Of a DNA stretch of 64,000 bases, positions 34,714 to 47,118 are shown piece after piece. Source of the stretch: Basidiobolus meristosporus CBS 931.73. Its lineage: Eukaryota > Basidiobolomycota > Basidiobolomycetes > Basidiobolales > Basidiobolaceae. Each line of letters opens with the position of its first letter. The first letter of the stretch is position 1. Below the pieces are notes generated by a model. The model saw nothing but the letters and a program-made list of their open reading frames with translations. It searched no databases and was not told the DNA's origin. The position numbers and the translations under genes were made by a program. Location: positions 1-64,000 of the forward strand of contig MCFE01000025.1 in NCBI GenBank assembly GCA_002104905.1. Reading direction: 5' to 3'.

Positions 34714-34915
34714 TTTTGTACTATTTCTTTTTACTGTTGTAACTGGTATTTGTCTCAATGTATAACTAGTCGTGAAATAATAAATCTGCTTATAGTGAAA
34801 AAATCTGGTGGTGGCAGGGCCGCGCATATAGCTTAATCCAAATTTGCCATCCCGATCGAATAATTTTTCCTTAAGACTGGCACGCCTCTCGCGGAACTGC
34901 TTATTCTCGAAGACC

Positions 34916-36348
34916 ATGGCGGTTATGTCCACCCTCATGTTCCCGGTACGCTTGTGCCGTGGGGTATTCTATGGCGTTTCCCTGTTCAGGTACCTTGTTC
35001 TTTGTGCAAGAGCGGTGGCCAGATCGCTGCTAACCGCTGTATCAGTTTTGCTTGCGGCATGAATGCCCTTCAGTTCATTGCTCTACCTTTCCTAGTTTGT
35101 TCAAAGAGATTAAGCTACGAATTCAACTCCCACATCGCTGGGACTATTTGGAGTGTCATGCAGGTATGCCATTTCCCACGAGAGAGTATCTGACTACTTG
35201 GTTAACCGCCCTGCAGAGAATTTTCAGGGTAATTTCCAGGTGTATTACTTTTGTCAAGGAAAATCTACTCAAACGCTCCACGTCCTCGCGAACCATAGTG
35301 TCGGTATAAGGGCCGTATCACATACTCAGGCGATTCACTGCCAGACGGAGAGAGCGCCATAGTAATCAGCAATCATGTATCTACTACGGACGTATACCTT
35401 ATTCACTCGGTAGCCCAAGCGAAAGGAATGCTTCCTTACTGCAAGGTAAGCTCTGTCATACCAAATATCAGTGCTATTTACTTACACCCACAATAGTACT
35501 TTGCCAAAGATTCCCTCAAATATGTAAGTGCCGCCGATTTTGCAAACAGCGACGGAGTATTGACCACCAATTCTAGATTCCCTTTTTCGGCTGGGGGATG
35601 TGGGTAAGTCCCAGCACTGTTTGGTGATATCTTACATATGCTAAGATGATATCTAGATCATGGGCATGTTGTTCATCAAAAGAAACTGGATGAAGGTACT
35701 TCTCAAGTTAACCAACACATACATAGAGCAGTCGCTGATTTGGAGCTTAGGATCAAACCCGAATCATGAACACCTTTGCCCGATTCAAAGCGATCTCCGC
35801 TCCGGTCTGGGTCGTCTCATTCTTGGAAGGCAGTAGAATCAGCGCCTCCAAACTAGCCAAGGTAGCTACCACTGACGAAACGATGCCAATCGCTTGTGAG
35901 GCTGATCACATCTGTTTAGGCCCAAGTATTCGCCGCTGAGAGGGGCCTTCACGTACCCAGAAATATCTTGGTACCCCGCACTAAGGGATTCGTAGCCACC
36001 GTACAGGCCTTGAGGGACAGTCACGTCAAATATGTTTATGGTAAGCTAACAAGGACGAAGTCCGCTTAGTGGGGCCGTGAACTAACCAGTCAATGGGCAG
36101 ACCTGACCCTGGCCTATTGGAATAAGGTCCGTGGATTTTGTGCCGCTCCGGGTATGGTCGGCGTCCATACCCAGTGCCTGGACGACTACAAATTCCACGT
36201 TCATATTCGTCGCTTCTTGATTTCTGAACTACCCGAAGACGAGGAGAAGTTAAGTGAGTGGGTTAGACAGATCTACCAAGAGAAGGACGACTACTTAGAT
36301 GAGCTGAAGACCAATTGGGAGGCATCCGAGTTCCGCTTGAAGCCCTAG
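34916..36348 (+). CDS. Lysophospholipid acyltransferase, AGPAT/LPAT family
   Basis: Membrane acyltransferase that adds a fatty acid to lysophosphatidic acid or a related lysolipid. Start ATG 34916; exon 1 ends at 34989 and exon 2 is 35046-35163. About seven more short exons lead to the stop at 36348. Motif I is NHVSTTD (NHx4D), with [13 protein letters not shown] before it. Motif III is FLEGSR and motif IV VPRTKGF. A hydrophobic segment ([14 protein letters not shown]) is near the N-terminus and [19 protein letters not shown] follows motif I. This combination matches the AGPAT3-5/LPAT2/Cst26 type rather than bacterial PlsC. The splice site between 35220 and 35320 is ambiguous; one frame-consistent choice removes about 35255-35311. 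The substrate cannot be set from sequence. Confidence 0.83.
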
Positions 36349-36697
36349 TTTTCATACTGAAATCCATTTTTATAGAGGTGCCAGTCTGGGGGAGGGCTGG
36401 CAATGAGGAATATGAATCCATTAAAGATCAATATCAATACTCGACTCCGAGGTTTAGACTAGGTTTGTTTGATCAATTTAATGGAAAGCACGCTCAAATC
36501 AACGAGTGTTCGGCCAGAAATTAGGTAGCGTGATAGGATTTTATCTTGCATAAAGAATGGGCTACAGTATGAAGAAGACACATCTAAGATGAATGTGGCA
36601 AAACATAAAAAATGTGTGCGAAAAATTAAATAACAATTTTCACTGGGAATTATGACTATACATTCAGTGTTTATCGTGATGAATGATCAAGAATAAG
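36349..36697. terminator. 3' region between convergent acyltransferase and RanGAP
   Basis: 349 bp, AT-rich, between facing stop codons. No gene is seen. Several AATAAA-like motifs are present on both strands. Confidence 0.35.
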
Positions 36698-37941
36698 TTA
36701 GACCTTGACTGAAGAGAGCTTGTCAGCAAGCTCATCGACTTCATCCTTCTCCTTCTCCTCTTCTTCCTCCTCCTCTTCTTCGGATGCTTCTTCCTCCTCC
36801 TCGTCTTCACTCAACTCCTCCATGTCGGAAAGGGAGCCAAGAGCTTCTTCGTTTCCATTCTCCGAAAGGATCTCACGAATCTTGTCGACAACATCGCTAT
36901 CCTCGGGGAAATAGTTTCCGTTGAGCTCGAGAGTGCGGAGATTCTTCATGGTGGCAACGGCATCGGCAAGAATCTCAGCGGCATCTTGCTGAATTTCATT
37001 ATAGGTGAGAATCAACTCGGATAGGCACTCGTGTCCAGACTTCAAGGCCTCAGCGATGGCAACGCCACCACGCTTGCCAAGAAGACAATCACCAATGTTC
37101 AAAACAGACAATTTGGGCCATGAAGGCAAAGCATCGGCAACGGCTCTGGCTCCTACATCGGTGAAAGTGTTGTCTTGAAGATCGAGAACTTCAAGGCTGG
37201 AACACTTGGCCAAGGACTTGGCCAACAGTTCAATGCCTTCGGGACGGATACCATTTTGAGGAAGACGGATTTCTCTGAGAGTACCGTGAGCTTCGAAAGC
37301 CTCAGCAAGAGCCTTGGAAGAGCCATTCTCAAGTCTGTTACGACCAGCGATGATGGTTCTGAGAGAGGAGGGACGTCCTTCAGCAACATTCTTCTCTTGG
37401 GCTGCCAATAGGGCCTTGGCAATAAGGTTGCCACCTTGAACACCGAGACCGTTGTTGTTGAGCTTCAATACTTGAAGATGACGGTTGTTAGCAAGGAAGT
37501 CAACCATAGGCTCAGCACCAGCAGGCCCGAAAGCGTTATCACTCAAGTTCAACTCGATGAGCTCCTCCTTGTCCTCGAGGGCATCACAGATGGCTTTCAA
37601 TACGGGAGGGATTTCGGAACGGAGACGACCAGTGAAGATATCACTCAAGTTCATAACCTAAAGGGCCAGACACCTGCGTTAATGCTGCTTATTCAGAGAG
37701 AGAGAGAAGGCCTTTCTACGGCCTCGTTTTACTTTACCTTTAAGGATTTCTTCTGCTTGAAAGCTTCGGCCAAAGCTTTACCAGCTTCAACACCGACAGT
37801 GTTGCCGCTCATGACGACCACTTCAAGGTCTTCGAAGGCTACGATTTCTTTGACGAATTCCTGAACATCTTCGGCGGTCTCAAGCTTGAGTCCTTTACCT
37901 TCGATGCTCCAGACTTTGGTGAACTCTTGTTGGGTGGCCAT
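36698..37941 (-). CDS. RNA1: Ran GTPase-activating protein (RanGAP, Rna1)
   Basis: Activates GTP hydrolysis by Ran in the cytoplasm and so drives nuclear transport. Exons 37941-37738 and 37657-36698 give 387 residues. Leucine-rich repeats span about 35-330 (LEVVVMSGN, LIELNLSDNAFG, LQVLKLNNNGLG, LEVLDLQDNTF, LSVLNIGDCLLG, LRTLELNGNYF). SDIFTGR places Arg79 where fission yeast Rna1 has its catalytic arginine. An acidic Glu-rich tail (about 340-375) is typical. No C-terminal SUMO-target domain of the vertebrate type is present. Length matches fungal Rna1. Confidence 0.95.
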
Positions 37942-38533
37942 TTTAGAAGAAAAAAAAGGGATAACCTAGTAAATAAAGGAGAAGATATTTACGATAATAT
38001 TGGGCTACTCTAATATAAGTGCTGACCCGAGTTCATGGCAACCTTTTTTTTTCTTGTCTACTCCAGCATAACAATCAACCCAGCTCCTCAGGCAAATACA
38101 CTTGGTTTCGTAAACAATCAGTGGTATCTCACTGATTTGACCCAAATAGATCAACCGGATCTTACGGCATTAATGTTATGTGACATTACGAGTGGAAGGT
38201 ATAGGCTGGCCTTTATTAGGTTCACTTATTGTGATGTGATCTAAGATAAGGCTGCGCTCTCAAAAATCTCACTTGACTTCCAGAAGCACAATGAGGTGGT
38301 TTGGGCCATATACACTCTATATGGTAAGGCCAACAACGTAGCGCCCTTCAGCCACTCTCCTGTGAGTCAGTAGTAACGCTAATGAAGCCCACAAAGTGCT
38401 ACTCCAATTACGAATCTGGTATGGATGGCCAGTTCGAGAACAAAATTTTATTTCAAAAATACTTATCAGCTCGATTGTCTATTGCTCGTATCTCCATCAA
38501 CTCGTATCATTTCGGCCGTGGGCATTCGTCACG
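37942..38533. other. Spacer between AAAP transporter and RanGAP
   Basis: 592 bp with no convincing gene. It contains the RanGAP promoter and the 3' end of the transporter gene. Short frames at 38035-38244 and 38396-38616 look like chance. Confidence 0.45.
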
Positions 38534-40063
38534 CTAGTTGTTCAACGACTTCAAGGCCACGATGGCATCCTTGGTACCAAGAATACATGAGATCACTCCG
38601 ACCACGATGCAGATAAAGCACATCACGTAGTCGAAAATGCTGCGACGGAAGTTGAAAAGCTTCAGGTAGCAAACAACGGGTAGAATGAAAATGACCATCG
38701 TGTTCGATATGGCACCGACCAACGACATGAATGCACCAAAGTCCTTCACAAACATGGCAATGATGGTGAGGATAATCAAGATTGCTGTGCGAAGGGCGAG
38801 TCGATAAGTAAATGACCGGGTTCGAGAGCGGTAGGATGTGCTAATCTTGAAGTAGCCTTCGAGCTGATAAAACGGGATGATCAATATCTATGCTCTGAAC
38901 AATGCTCAATTACAGTGATGACTTACCTCCATCGAAAAGCTGGTCAACATGATTGGTGCCGCCAACAAGACGTGGAGTGTAATGGCAATGGTGGATGTGG
39001 TGTTCAATGCGCCCTCAGGCAAACTCAAGAAAATCGGCGACTGGGACGATTGACCGTAGACATAATAGCCGAAGATACCTGCGCACAAGTAAATAACGCA
39101 GCAAGTAATACTTCCATATAGAAGAACCTTGGGCCAGTCTTTTGGCCGCTTCATTGTTTGCTCAATGTGGGGATATACGGGCGTCCCGCCAAAACAGAAA
39201 CTGATGGATGCTATTCCCATAGGCAGGCCAGAATAAATGATAGTCTCGTGTCGTTGGTGTTGGTTCTCTTCAAGATGGGTGAACCCAGCGATACCAATAA
39301 CGATGACAACATAAATAGTGGCAATAACGCCGAAAAGTCTTCGCAAAGGGTTAGACTACGACGAAGGACCACAAAGAAATTGGGGGACACTCACGCCAAC
39401 CATGATACCTCCTTGAGAGTACGCAAGGTAGCAAAGGGAATCCATATGAGGCAGGCAGCAGTAGTTACCCTATACAACCAATAGCATAAGAACCCTATTC
39501 GGTGGATAAGAAGGTTCGCAATCTACCAGATTTTGCTGTCTACGTGTAGACCCAGCTGATTAGTCAAATCTTGTATGCTGATTTTCGTCAAGATAAGGTA
39601 GAGACAAGACACTCCAAGTAAAATGGAGTATTGGAAAATCTGGGTGAAGATTTTGCCAAAGCGACCAAAGGCTGCCTCACCAATTGCAGCGTAGCCGTCG
39701 AGGCGATGCTTCGGTCTAAATTGTCAAGAAAATCAGAACTTCACCTCGGAACCACAAATAAGGAACACATAAGAACCCTTTGTAGTATAAGCATTTAATC
39801 AAAATCGAGCCGGTGTAAGTAGCAAGAATGGCGGACACAACGGTGATTAATACGCTAATCCAACCGGCGAGAGTGAAAGCGTAGGCCATTTGGAGGACAC
39901 CAGTCCCAGCAACAACACATACGATATTGAAGAAAGCGCCAAAGCTTGAGCCGGTTCGCTCATATTCGCCAACATCGTAGTTGTACTCCGTCTTGCTCGT
40001 CAGTTGCTCCTCTTTGGAGCCCACCGTTCGCAACTCTATGTCCTGACTAATTCGGGCTGCCAT
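38534..40063 (-). CDS. AAAP family amino-acid transporter (Avt-like)
   Basis: Predicted multi-pass transporter of the amino acid/auxin permease family; fungal members often act at the vacuole. The start is ATG 40063 and about five exons end at 38534. Seen in order: GSSFGAFFNIVCVVAGTGVLQMAYAF-type first helix with the family GTGVL/M motif, GWISVLITVVSAILATYTG, LDGYAAIGEAAFGRFGK, YSILLGVSCLYLI, VTTAACLIWIPFATLRTLKEVSWL, GIASISFCFGGTPVYPHIEQTM, VLLYGSITCCVIYLCAG, then IAMFVKDFGAFMSLVGA and CFICIVVGVISCILGT. About ten or eleven helices are expected. Substrate and membrane are not decided by the sequence. The TTG at 40090 was not used. Confidence 0.85.
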
Positions 40064-40808
40064 GTTGCTTGACAGGAATACCAAGAGCAAGTTAAGGGTC
40101 TAGCTCGTTAGGCCATTTTTTCTTCACTTTCAATCACCACTCTGATGGAATTTCCATCTTTGGAAAATGCGGCCAAATATATAAATTCCAGGAAATGATA
40201 CGCTCCTGTTCCGAAAGGTCAGATTGTACAAGTGGGGTATGTCGAAGAGTATGGTAAGGCAGACCAGTCAATATAGACAGTGCTCTAGATCTATTACGTA
40301 ATAAACACCCTCTGGCTGGCTAGAGTTAATCCTCCGAGCAGCACTGGAGAATAAATGGATCGACATTGTTCAATTCTAGGCGCCGGACAATGATGACACT
40401 GCATACTAATCAACAGCTTGATACCAAACCTGCTGCTCTCCCACAATGGTCCGGAGATGAGCTAAACATTATGACATTCAACACTACAACCATTACCACA
40501 TTAGTAACCGTTGCTCTAATTCATAAATTGCCTAAAAAAACTTAATTTAAATCCTGATGCAACATGACTTGTTATGCTGATTATATCCCTCAATTATATT
40601 AAAATGTCACTGAGGAGAGTCACACACCCTTCTACCCTTGCATAATAAGCCGTGGTCAGCGGGATATTGGCCATCAAATAGACAATCCTACTCTGTTTTT
40701 CAACAGCTTACCTCGCGTTACTTACCTTTCGTGTTCAGCAGCCATTTCTACCCTATTAGACCTAAATATCGAACTTTCCACTAGTTTTATCAAGAGCTGC
40801 AAGTACAA
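40064..40808. promoter_or_regulatory. Divergent promoter region of transporter and PLD
   Basis: 745 bp between two outward-transcribed genes, AT-rich, with AAATATATAAA near 40175-40186 on the transporter side. No gene is visible. Confidence 0.35.
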
Positions 40809-43800
40809 ATGCGAAGAAATAACAAAGGTTCTACAGAGCCTCTAACTGGTGAAGAATCGGAGGACAACATTTCTTCAGGTACTGATTGATCCTATTTTCG
40901 TGGGATATTTTCCCCTGAACTTCAACTTGAACATTAACGCACGACAGTTGTTGCTTCCACAGCAGGCTCAGATGGGCACGAGAGCAACCCTATATTTTTA
41001 CGACCTAGCATACGGCGCCAACGCTCCTCTGAAAATAATGTCAGCAAAACCCCGTCGAACACAGAAGAAAAACCTTGCGACTGGGACACCACACTATTCT
41101 TACTTCGTCAAAAAGCGAGGCAGCATAAAAAGTCCGGGAGGGAGGTGCAAAATGACAGCGCACTGGTAGGAAAGCCTAAAGCAGTGCGTAGCTCAACCTC
41201 CAATAGCAATTCCAAGGATGAGAATCCTGACTACAAAGGTGTCGAGAGCGAACGACCCGAGCTTGCTGCACGAGCTGCTACCACCGGTAGCTTACCTGGC
41301 ACCAGCAAAGGGCGACCACACGCAGTTCAATTCGATAATGTTCGAGCGGACACTTTTGCCTCTCTTCCATCGCTGAGCCATGGGGAAGGCGGGGAGCCTA
41401 TTTCCTCCGATTCAGTGAAAATGAAGTTCCGTCGTATCATGAATCGTATGTCTTCTTCCAATATATTCCACTCATCCAACTGGAAGAAGGGGAAATCCAA
41501 GTCTGCCTCAGACTTTGCAAGCTTCTCGCCCCTCATGGAGACTGCACTGGCGATTCCAATCTTTTGGGTGCAAAGAGATGAATGGGGCCTCAAACCAGTA
41601 AGTCTTCGGTGCGTTTATCATGTCAGCATTGCCACCCATCTAACCCTTGATGCTCACAGCCTCCAATAGTGTTCCAGTTCCTTAAGCTTCGGATCACCGA
41701 GTCTGACATCAACCCGAACAAACGGCTACACCAAGATCATTTTTATTTCAGAATCGAACTGGAATATGGGGACGTGAAATGGGTCATCTACAGGCGAATG
41801 TACGATTTCGTGAGGCTACACACCCTCCTTACATTTCGCCATTTCCAAGGAAGGCTGCCCAAGATACCGACATTCCCTAGCCAACTTAGTTATGCAGTCG
41901 ACAAAGTGCTAGATAGGGTGCATGGTGGCGGTGGGAGGGATGAGAGGCTTCGACAGATTGCTTACGAACGAAGGAAGGCCGTTGAGAAATACCTGCTAAA
42001 ACTCATGAGAGTTCTAAACTTAAGAGTGTCGTTTGAGTTTTGTGCCTTCCTTGAAGCTAGTACGGTCTCATTGATCCGTGACCTGGGTTGGAAGGGGAAA
42101 GAGGGGTATCTTGACAACCGTGTGAAAAAGACCGTTGGACCCTGCTGCACCGGAGTTCGACCCAGTAGATGGCGCTCTGATTGGATAGCCATTAGAGATT
42201 CATGCGTGATATTCTGCAACTCGATCAGCGATAGCTCACCAAAAGACATTCTACTCTGCAACAAAGATTTCACCATCGAACACTCGGCGGATAGCAAAAA
42301 CCCGCTTCGACGCAGAACAATCACAATCGGAAACAAGTTCCGTAGAATCGATTTACGCGCCAGTAGTGAAGCACATGTCCATGAGTGGATCAAGAATCTG
42401 GAGCAGATTCAGAGGAATTCCCTATGGGTCCAGAGAAACCGGTTCGATTCGTTCGCCCCTGTTCGGGACAATGTCAATGCTCGATGGTTTGTCGATGGAG
42501 CCGACTATTTCTACGAGCTTTCCGAGGCACTTTTGAATGCAAAGCACACCATATATATTGGTGACTGGTGGCTTAGCCCGGAAATGGTAAATATCCATGA
42601 TCATTACCGCGCATAATTTCACCCAAACCCGTCAGCGTACTCACCTATACACCTCCGACAGTACCTTCGAAGACCCCCCAAGGAGAACCAAGAGTTCCGT
42701 TTGGATCGGCTACTGCTCAAGAAGGCGGAGGAAGGACTGGCAATCTATATTGTTGTTTACAAGGAGGTGACATACGCGCTTCCCATCTCGTCGCAGCATA
42801 CAAAAGAAACCCTGAAGAGCCTCCACCCCAATATCGTTGTGCAACGCCACCCTGACCATGCACCCGGTGGGACTATGTTTTGGGCGGTATGTGTGTTTTA
42901 TACGACTCTCAAAGCTTCATGTGGCCAACCCTAATACGTTATATTCCATTTCCACAGCACCATGAAGTATGCGGCGATTTTGGTTTAACCGGCATTAAAA
43001 CTAAGAAACTAAATATTTTTTAGAAAATGTGTATTATAGATTCCGAGGTAGCATTCATGGGTGGTCTTGATTTGTGTTTTGGGTACGTGATTCCGTGAGC
43101 TTGCACACCTATTCTTGAGCACTTCTAATGCCATGCCATACAGGCGTTGGGATACCCATGCTCATCGTCTAGCCGATTATCACAAGGATCCCGAAGATGA
43201 GATATGGCCTGGCCAGGACTACTCTAATCCTAGAATCAAGGATTTCCAGGATGGTAGGCATTGACCCGGATTTGGCCTCCACACAAGTACTGATTGCTTC
43301 TCCCAGTGCAACAATTCAACGTCGATATTATCAACCGAAAGAAACTTGCTCGCATGCCTTGGCACGACATTGCCCTTTGTGTTTACGGAAGCACGGCAAG
43401 AGATATAGAGCGGCACTTTATCGAACGATGGAATTTCATCAAGAGTTCAAAAGCTACCCAGAAACAGAATGTCCCCTACCTAATCCCTAAAGGGGAGTAC
43501 GCGATCGGGCGCAACGAGAATGAGAAGAAAGGCACCTGCCGTATCCAGGTACTCCGCAGTAGTGCAGAATGGAGCAGTGGCATCGAGCGCGAGAATTCAA
43601 TCTACGACGCATATGTGGAGTGTATCAGTAAAGCAAAGCATTTCATTTATATTGAAAACCAATTTTTTGTCACAGCAGCGACGGACACCTCCGGGTACAC
43701 CATAAAGAACAGAATTGGTATGGCCCTGGTGGAGCGCATCATCAGAGCCCATAAAGAGCAAGCGAAGTTCAAGGTCGTCGTTATCATGCCACTACTTCCC

Positions 43801-45392
43801 GGTTTTGAGAATAGTATCGACGCCAGTAATGCGACAACGATCAGACTTGTGATGCATTGGCAGTTCATGTCCATCTGTAGAGGGAAGAATTCGATTTTCG
43901 AATGCCTCGCTGCCGAAGGAATCGAACCCAGCGACTATATCACCTTCTTTGGACTGAGGAATTACGATTACATACGAAACCCCAACTATACCGGCTCTGA
44001 TGACAAGGCTGAGATGGATGATGAGTTCAACTTCGACGAGATGGATGAAAATGACCCCGGCGCGGAGTTCGACCACATATTTGTCGAGGGTACACCTGCT
44101 GATATGCACACTCACTCGCATTCCTCTGCGAATAAAAAACCATCGGAGAACCTTCCCGATGACTCTGGTAATTCCGGTAGCGAGATGTTTGACGAGAAGA
44201 CAGCCATGAATGTGCAGGCGGATGAAGACACAGGTCCAAAGAAATCGCATATCCAACGGATGGAATCATCAGTCGCTCCAGACGGACTTAAAATTGACAC
44301 AACCCAAGGACGTTTGAACTTCGAACCATCAAAACAGGACAATGGTCCAGGATCACCAGATGCCCAATTAAGCAGTCCAAGCAATGACCATCTGACAAGC
44401 CCCAAATCACCCTCGCGCCTGTCCGTCGGATCTAAAAACTCCATTTCCTCCAAAACTTCACAAACAGATGAAGCACCGGTCTCACAGACTCCGGCTGGCT
44501 CCAATGTCGTGACTAGACATGACAAGGTCCCTAGGGAGGGAAGGTTTATTACCGAGTTGACGTACATTCACAGCAAGTTGATGATCATTGATGATCGCAT
44601 TGTTTTGTGTGGATCAGGTATGAAAGCAACTTTTCCTTGATCATGTGTAGCTGCATCCTAATATCTCTCAGCCAACATCAATGACCGCTCCATGCTTGGA
44701 AACCACGACTCGGAAATTGCATTGATCATAGAAGATGAAGAAGGCGTGCCCTCCCGGATGAATGGCAAAGAGGTTTCTCGAATTTCACTTGAATCTAGCC
44801 ATATGTGATATTAACGTCATTTTGAATAGTATTTGGCCTCCAGATTTGCGCATTCTCTTCGTTGCTCGTTGTTTAAGGAACATCTAGGCCTGTTGCCGGA
44901 TATGGACATGGCGGAGCTCACCAGGTCGGTCAATGAGGCCACCAGTGAGTCAAACACTAGCTCGGTCTCGGAGGGAAAGAAGCCGGAAATCAACCCAGAT
45001 GATATAGTCAAAGATCCGCTCTGTGATGACTTTTTCAATGACACGTGGCTGAAAACAGCGCGTGAAAACACGGAGATCTTCCGTGACGCTTTCCGATGTG
45101 TGCCTGACGACACAGGTTCGTAAGACTAGCCATATTTGTTTGGGATCGTTTTACTCATGGTTTTTGTTTAGTGACCACATGGGACGAGTATAAAGCTTTC
45201 GTTCCAGACCCACAGATAGTCAAGTATGGTCATTTGGCGCTGAAAGCCCTACCTAGAGAAGCAGCCTGGGGCTTGTTATCGCATATCAAAGGACATTTGG
45301 TTCAATTCCCCACTCAATTCTTGAAAGAGGAAAACCTAAATGCTGCAGTATTCTCGAGGGAATTCTTGGTTCCTGTAGACGTTTTCATTTAA
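40809..45392 (+). CDS. SPO14: Phospholipase D, PX-PH-PLD type (Spo14/PLD1)
   Basis: Hydrolyses phosphatidylcholine to phosphatidic acid at membranes. The start is probably ATG 40809; the first exon junctions are tentative. A Ser-rich leader is followed by a PX domain from about 41670 ([17 protein letters not shown]) and a PH domain (about 42100-42420). Catalytic motif HKD1 is FWAHHE-KMCIID, split over a 9-nt exon at 42958-42966 that carries the active-site His. HKD2 is HSKLMIIDD at 44569-44595. IENQFF, the LMHWQF-type block and [19 protein letters not shown] complete the active-site core. About 185 acidic/Ser-rich residues (43975-44530) sit just before HKD2. The end is at TAA 45390-45392. Confidence 0.88.
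42958..42966 (+). other. 9-nt microexon carrying HHE of the PLD HKD1 motif
   Basis: CACCATGAA is bounded by CCACAG and GTATGC. The exon before ends in GGACTATGTTTTGGGCG and the one after begins AAAATGTGTATTATAGAT, so the join reads W-A-H-H-E-K-M-C-I-I-D in frame. Without these 9 nt the first catalytic His is lost but the frame stays open. Confidence 0.85.
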
Positions 45393-45702
45393 GACAGCTG
45401 GGTTTTAATGAGCCTGTAAATTTATCGCCAACTATATTTTGTAACTCAATGTACTTTTGAATTGACATAAAGCATTTCTGACTATTCGACCATCTTACTT
45501 TGCTTTGCGCCAGAGGTTTGCCCTCCAGATATGCTTGGTTGATAATTGCAGAGGCGATCCCCTAATTCGCTCAGCATGCTTTGATACCGATAGATCCGAT
45601 TTGGAAAAAATTCCATAATTGCCTCAAGGTCGAAAATTTGTTCTTCTGAGATATTACAAGTCTTTCTTCAGTTTCCGCACATCTCTTATTGACAACCTTT
45701 AG
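45393..45702. other. Spacer between PLD and AIM19
   Basis: 310 bp with the PLD 3' end and AIM19 promoter. No gene. Confidence 0.4.
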
Positions 45703-46206
45703 ATGACCACCGAAAACACAACACAGGCTGTACTTGACAAACTGGCTTGCTCCCCCTACCCATCTTGGGTTGTGTCTGCCATGTGTAAGTATTTCCACCG
45801 TTGAAACACTTACGTCTGATACCCGCATCTAATTCCTCGGATCATTTTAGGCGCATTTGCTATGCCACTCTCCTTAAGAAGGTTACCAGGCGTGCCTTCT
45901 TTCATCCAGACCCCCTCATTCGCTGCCATTTTTGGAGGTGCCGGCTATGTTACCTCCTGTGGAGATTACGAGAATGGTGCTGGCATTGCCACTGGTAAGT
46001 GCATTCGGCATGTAACATGCAACAGTACTCTTTGCTCACTGCTCTTTTAATGTGCACACCATATAGCTTGGTCCATAACGTACCTTGTTCTGAACGTAAA
46101 TAAGGCACTCCGGTCCAAACGCCCAATCCCTATCTTAATGTTGACCACAGTGGCTGGCAATGGATTTATCTATGGACAGAAGTATTTCCGAGAGTACTTT
46201 GCCTAA
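45703..46206 (+). CDS. AIM19: Aim19-like small mitochondrial membrane protein
   Basis: Exons 45703-45784, 45851-45994 and 46067-46206 give 121 residues. After YPSWVVSAMCAFAMPL and a PSF-containing loop, the blocks FGGAGYVTSCGDYENGAGIATAWS and YLVLNVNKALRSKRP match the Aim19 pattern (glycine-rich helix, D-x-ENG-x-G-x-x-x-AWS). A last hydrophobic stretch ends in GNGFIYGQKYF. The protein has three or four hydrophobic segments. Yeast AIM19 was named from a mitochondrial inheritance screen; its molecular role is not known. I recognise the family from this pattern only. Confidence 0.7.
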
Positions 46207-46630
46207 ACATCGCAACATGGCTTGCTGGCTGCATTGTCCTCTGGCGCCGTTTTTGAACTCATAACACTGCATACACTCATCGCTATATTAATTCGGAAAA
46301 TCACCCACACTATGGTATTCCACCCACCATATCCATTGAATTGAACAAACCCGCATCACAACAAATAAAAACGGCGGACCCCTTCAATGTTGGTGTCGAT
46401 GGCTTTCTTTATTGTGCGACAATGACGACGGGGTGAATATATAGTTGCTAAAGCTGAAAAACGGACATCTATACTGCTTCGATATTTGGTGTAGTTCATG
46501 GGCTCCCGCTACAAGATCAAAGCCGGATCTAGGAGAATATTATCCGACGATTTGCATGCTCTCTAGCAACCAACGATACTTTGGCGAAACTGTGCTCCTG
46601 GAAAGGAGCATGGTCACTTCAATGTACAGC
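46207..46630. terminator. 3' region between convergent AIM19 and VTC1
   Basis: 424 bp between facing stop codons with no convincing gene. Confidence 0.35.
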
Positions 46631-47118
46631 TCAGAGACTGAAGGTTATTCTGAAGGCGAACGTAAGCCCTAGCGCGACAAAAACGATGATTGTAAGTGCA
46701 CGTAACGCGTTATCGTCATCTATAGGGAAGGAAGCTGAGGTTAAAAACAGTGGAAGAGAAGAACCAGAAGCAGCTTATTACCGTATGTTCCGATATCTTT
46801 TCTAGAGATTTTTCCCGCTCGCCACCTGAATAAGTAAAGGCCGTACAACATAATCCCAACGGAAATGAGAGATAGGAATATGGCGGACACTGTGCTTACA
46901 GAATCACCAAAGTTAAGCAACCCCATAGCTAGGCCGCCAAGGATAATTGCCAAGTTCATCCAACGAAGGAAAGTACGTTCATTGGCAAAGTAGGATTTGG
47001 GCTGCACCTTGTTAGGACCTTCAAATGCATTTGGCTCCTTCGCCACAGCAGGCTCACGGTATGTGTCCAGAACATCGCTCATAGTTGGGGCAATGTTATT
47101 TTTTCTTGCAGAGGACAT
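46631..47118 (-). CDS. VTC1: VTC complex subunit Vtc1
   Basis: Small membrane subunit of the vacuolar polyphosphate polymerase. Exons 47118-46782 and 46719-46631 give 141 residues. The DUF202 core is clear: [34 protein letters not shown], two helices, then WRAGKISRKDIG. Reading straight on gives a stop at 46741 and a clipped third helix. Splicing at GTAATA restores TYDDNALRALTIIVFVA, which matches the PYDDR..GP pattern and third helix of the family, so the two-exon model is preferred. It is divergent to the VTC4-like gene and would assemble with it. Confidence 0.87.

Noticed and set aside
46741-47118. Intronless VTC1 of 125 residues
   Set aside because: It would cut the third helix. A consensus intron restores the family-typical YDDN motif and third helix.
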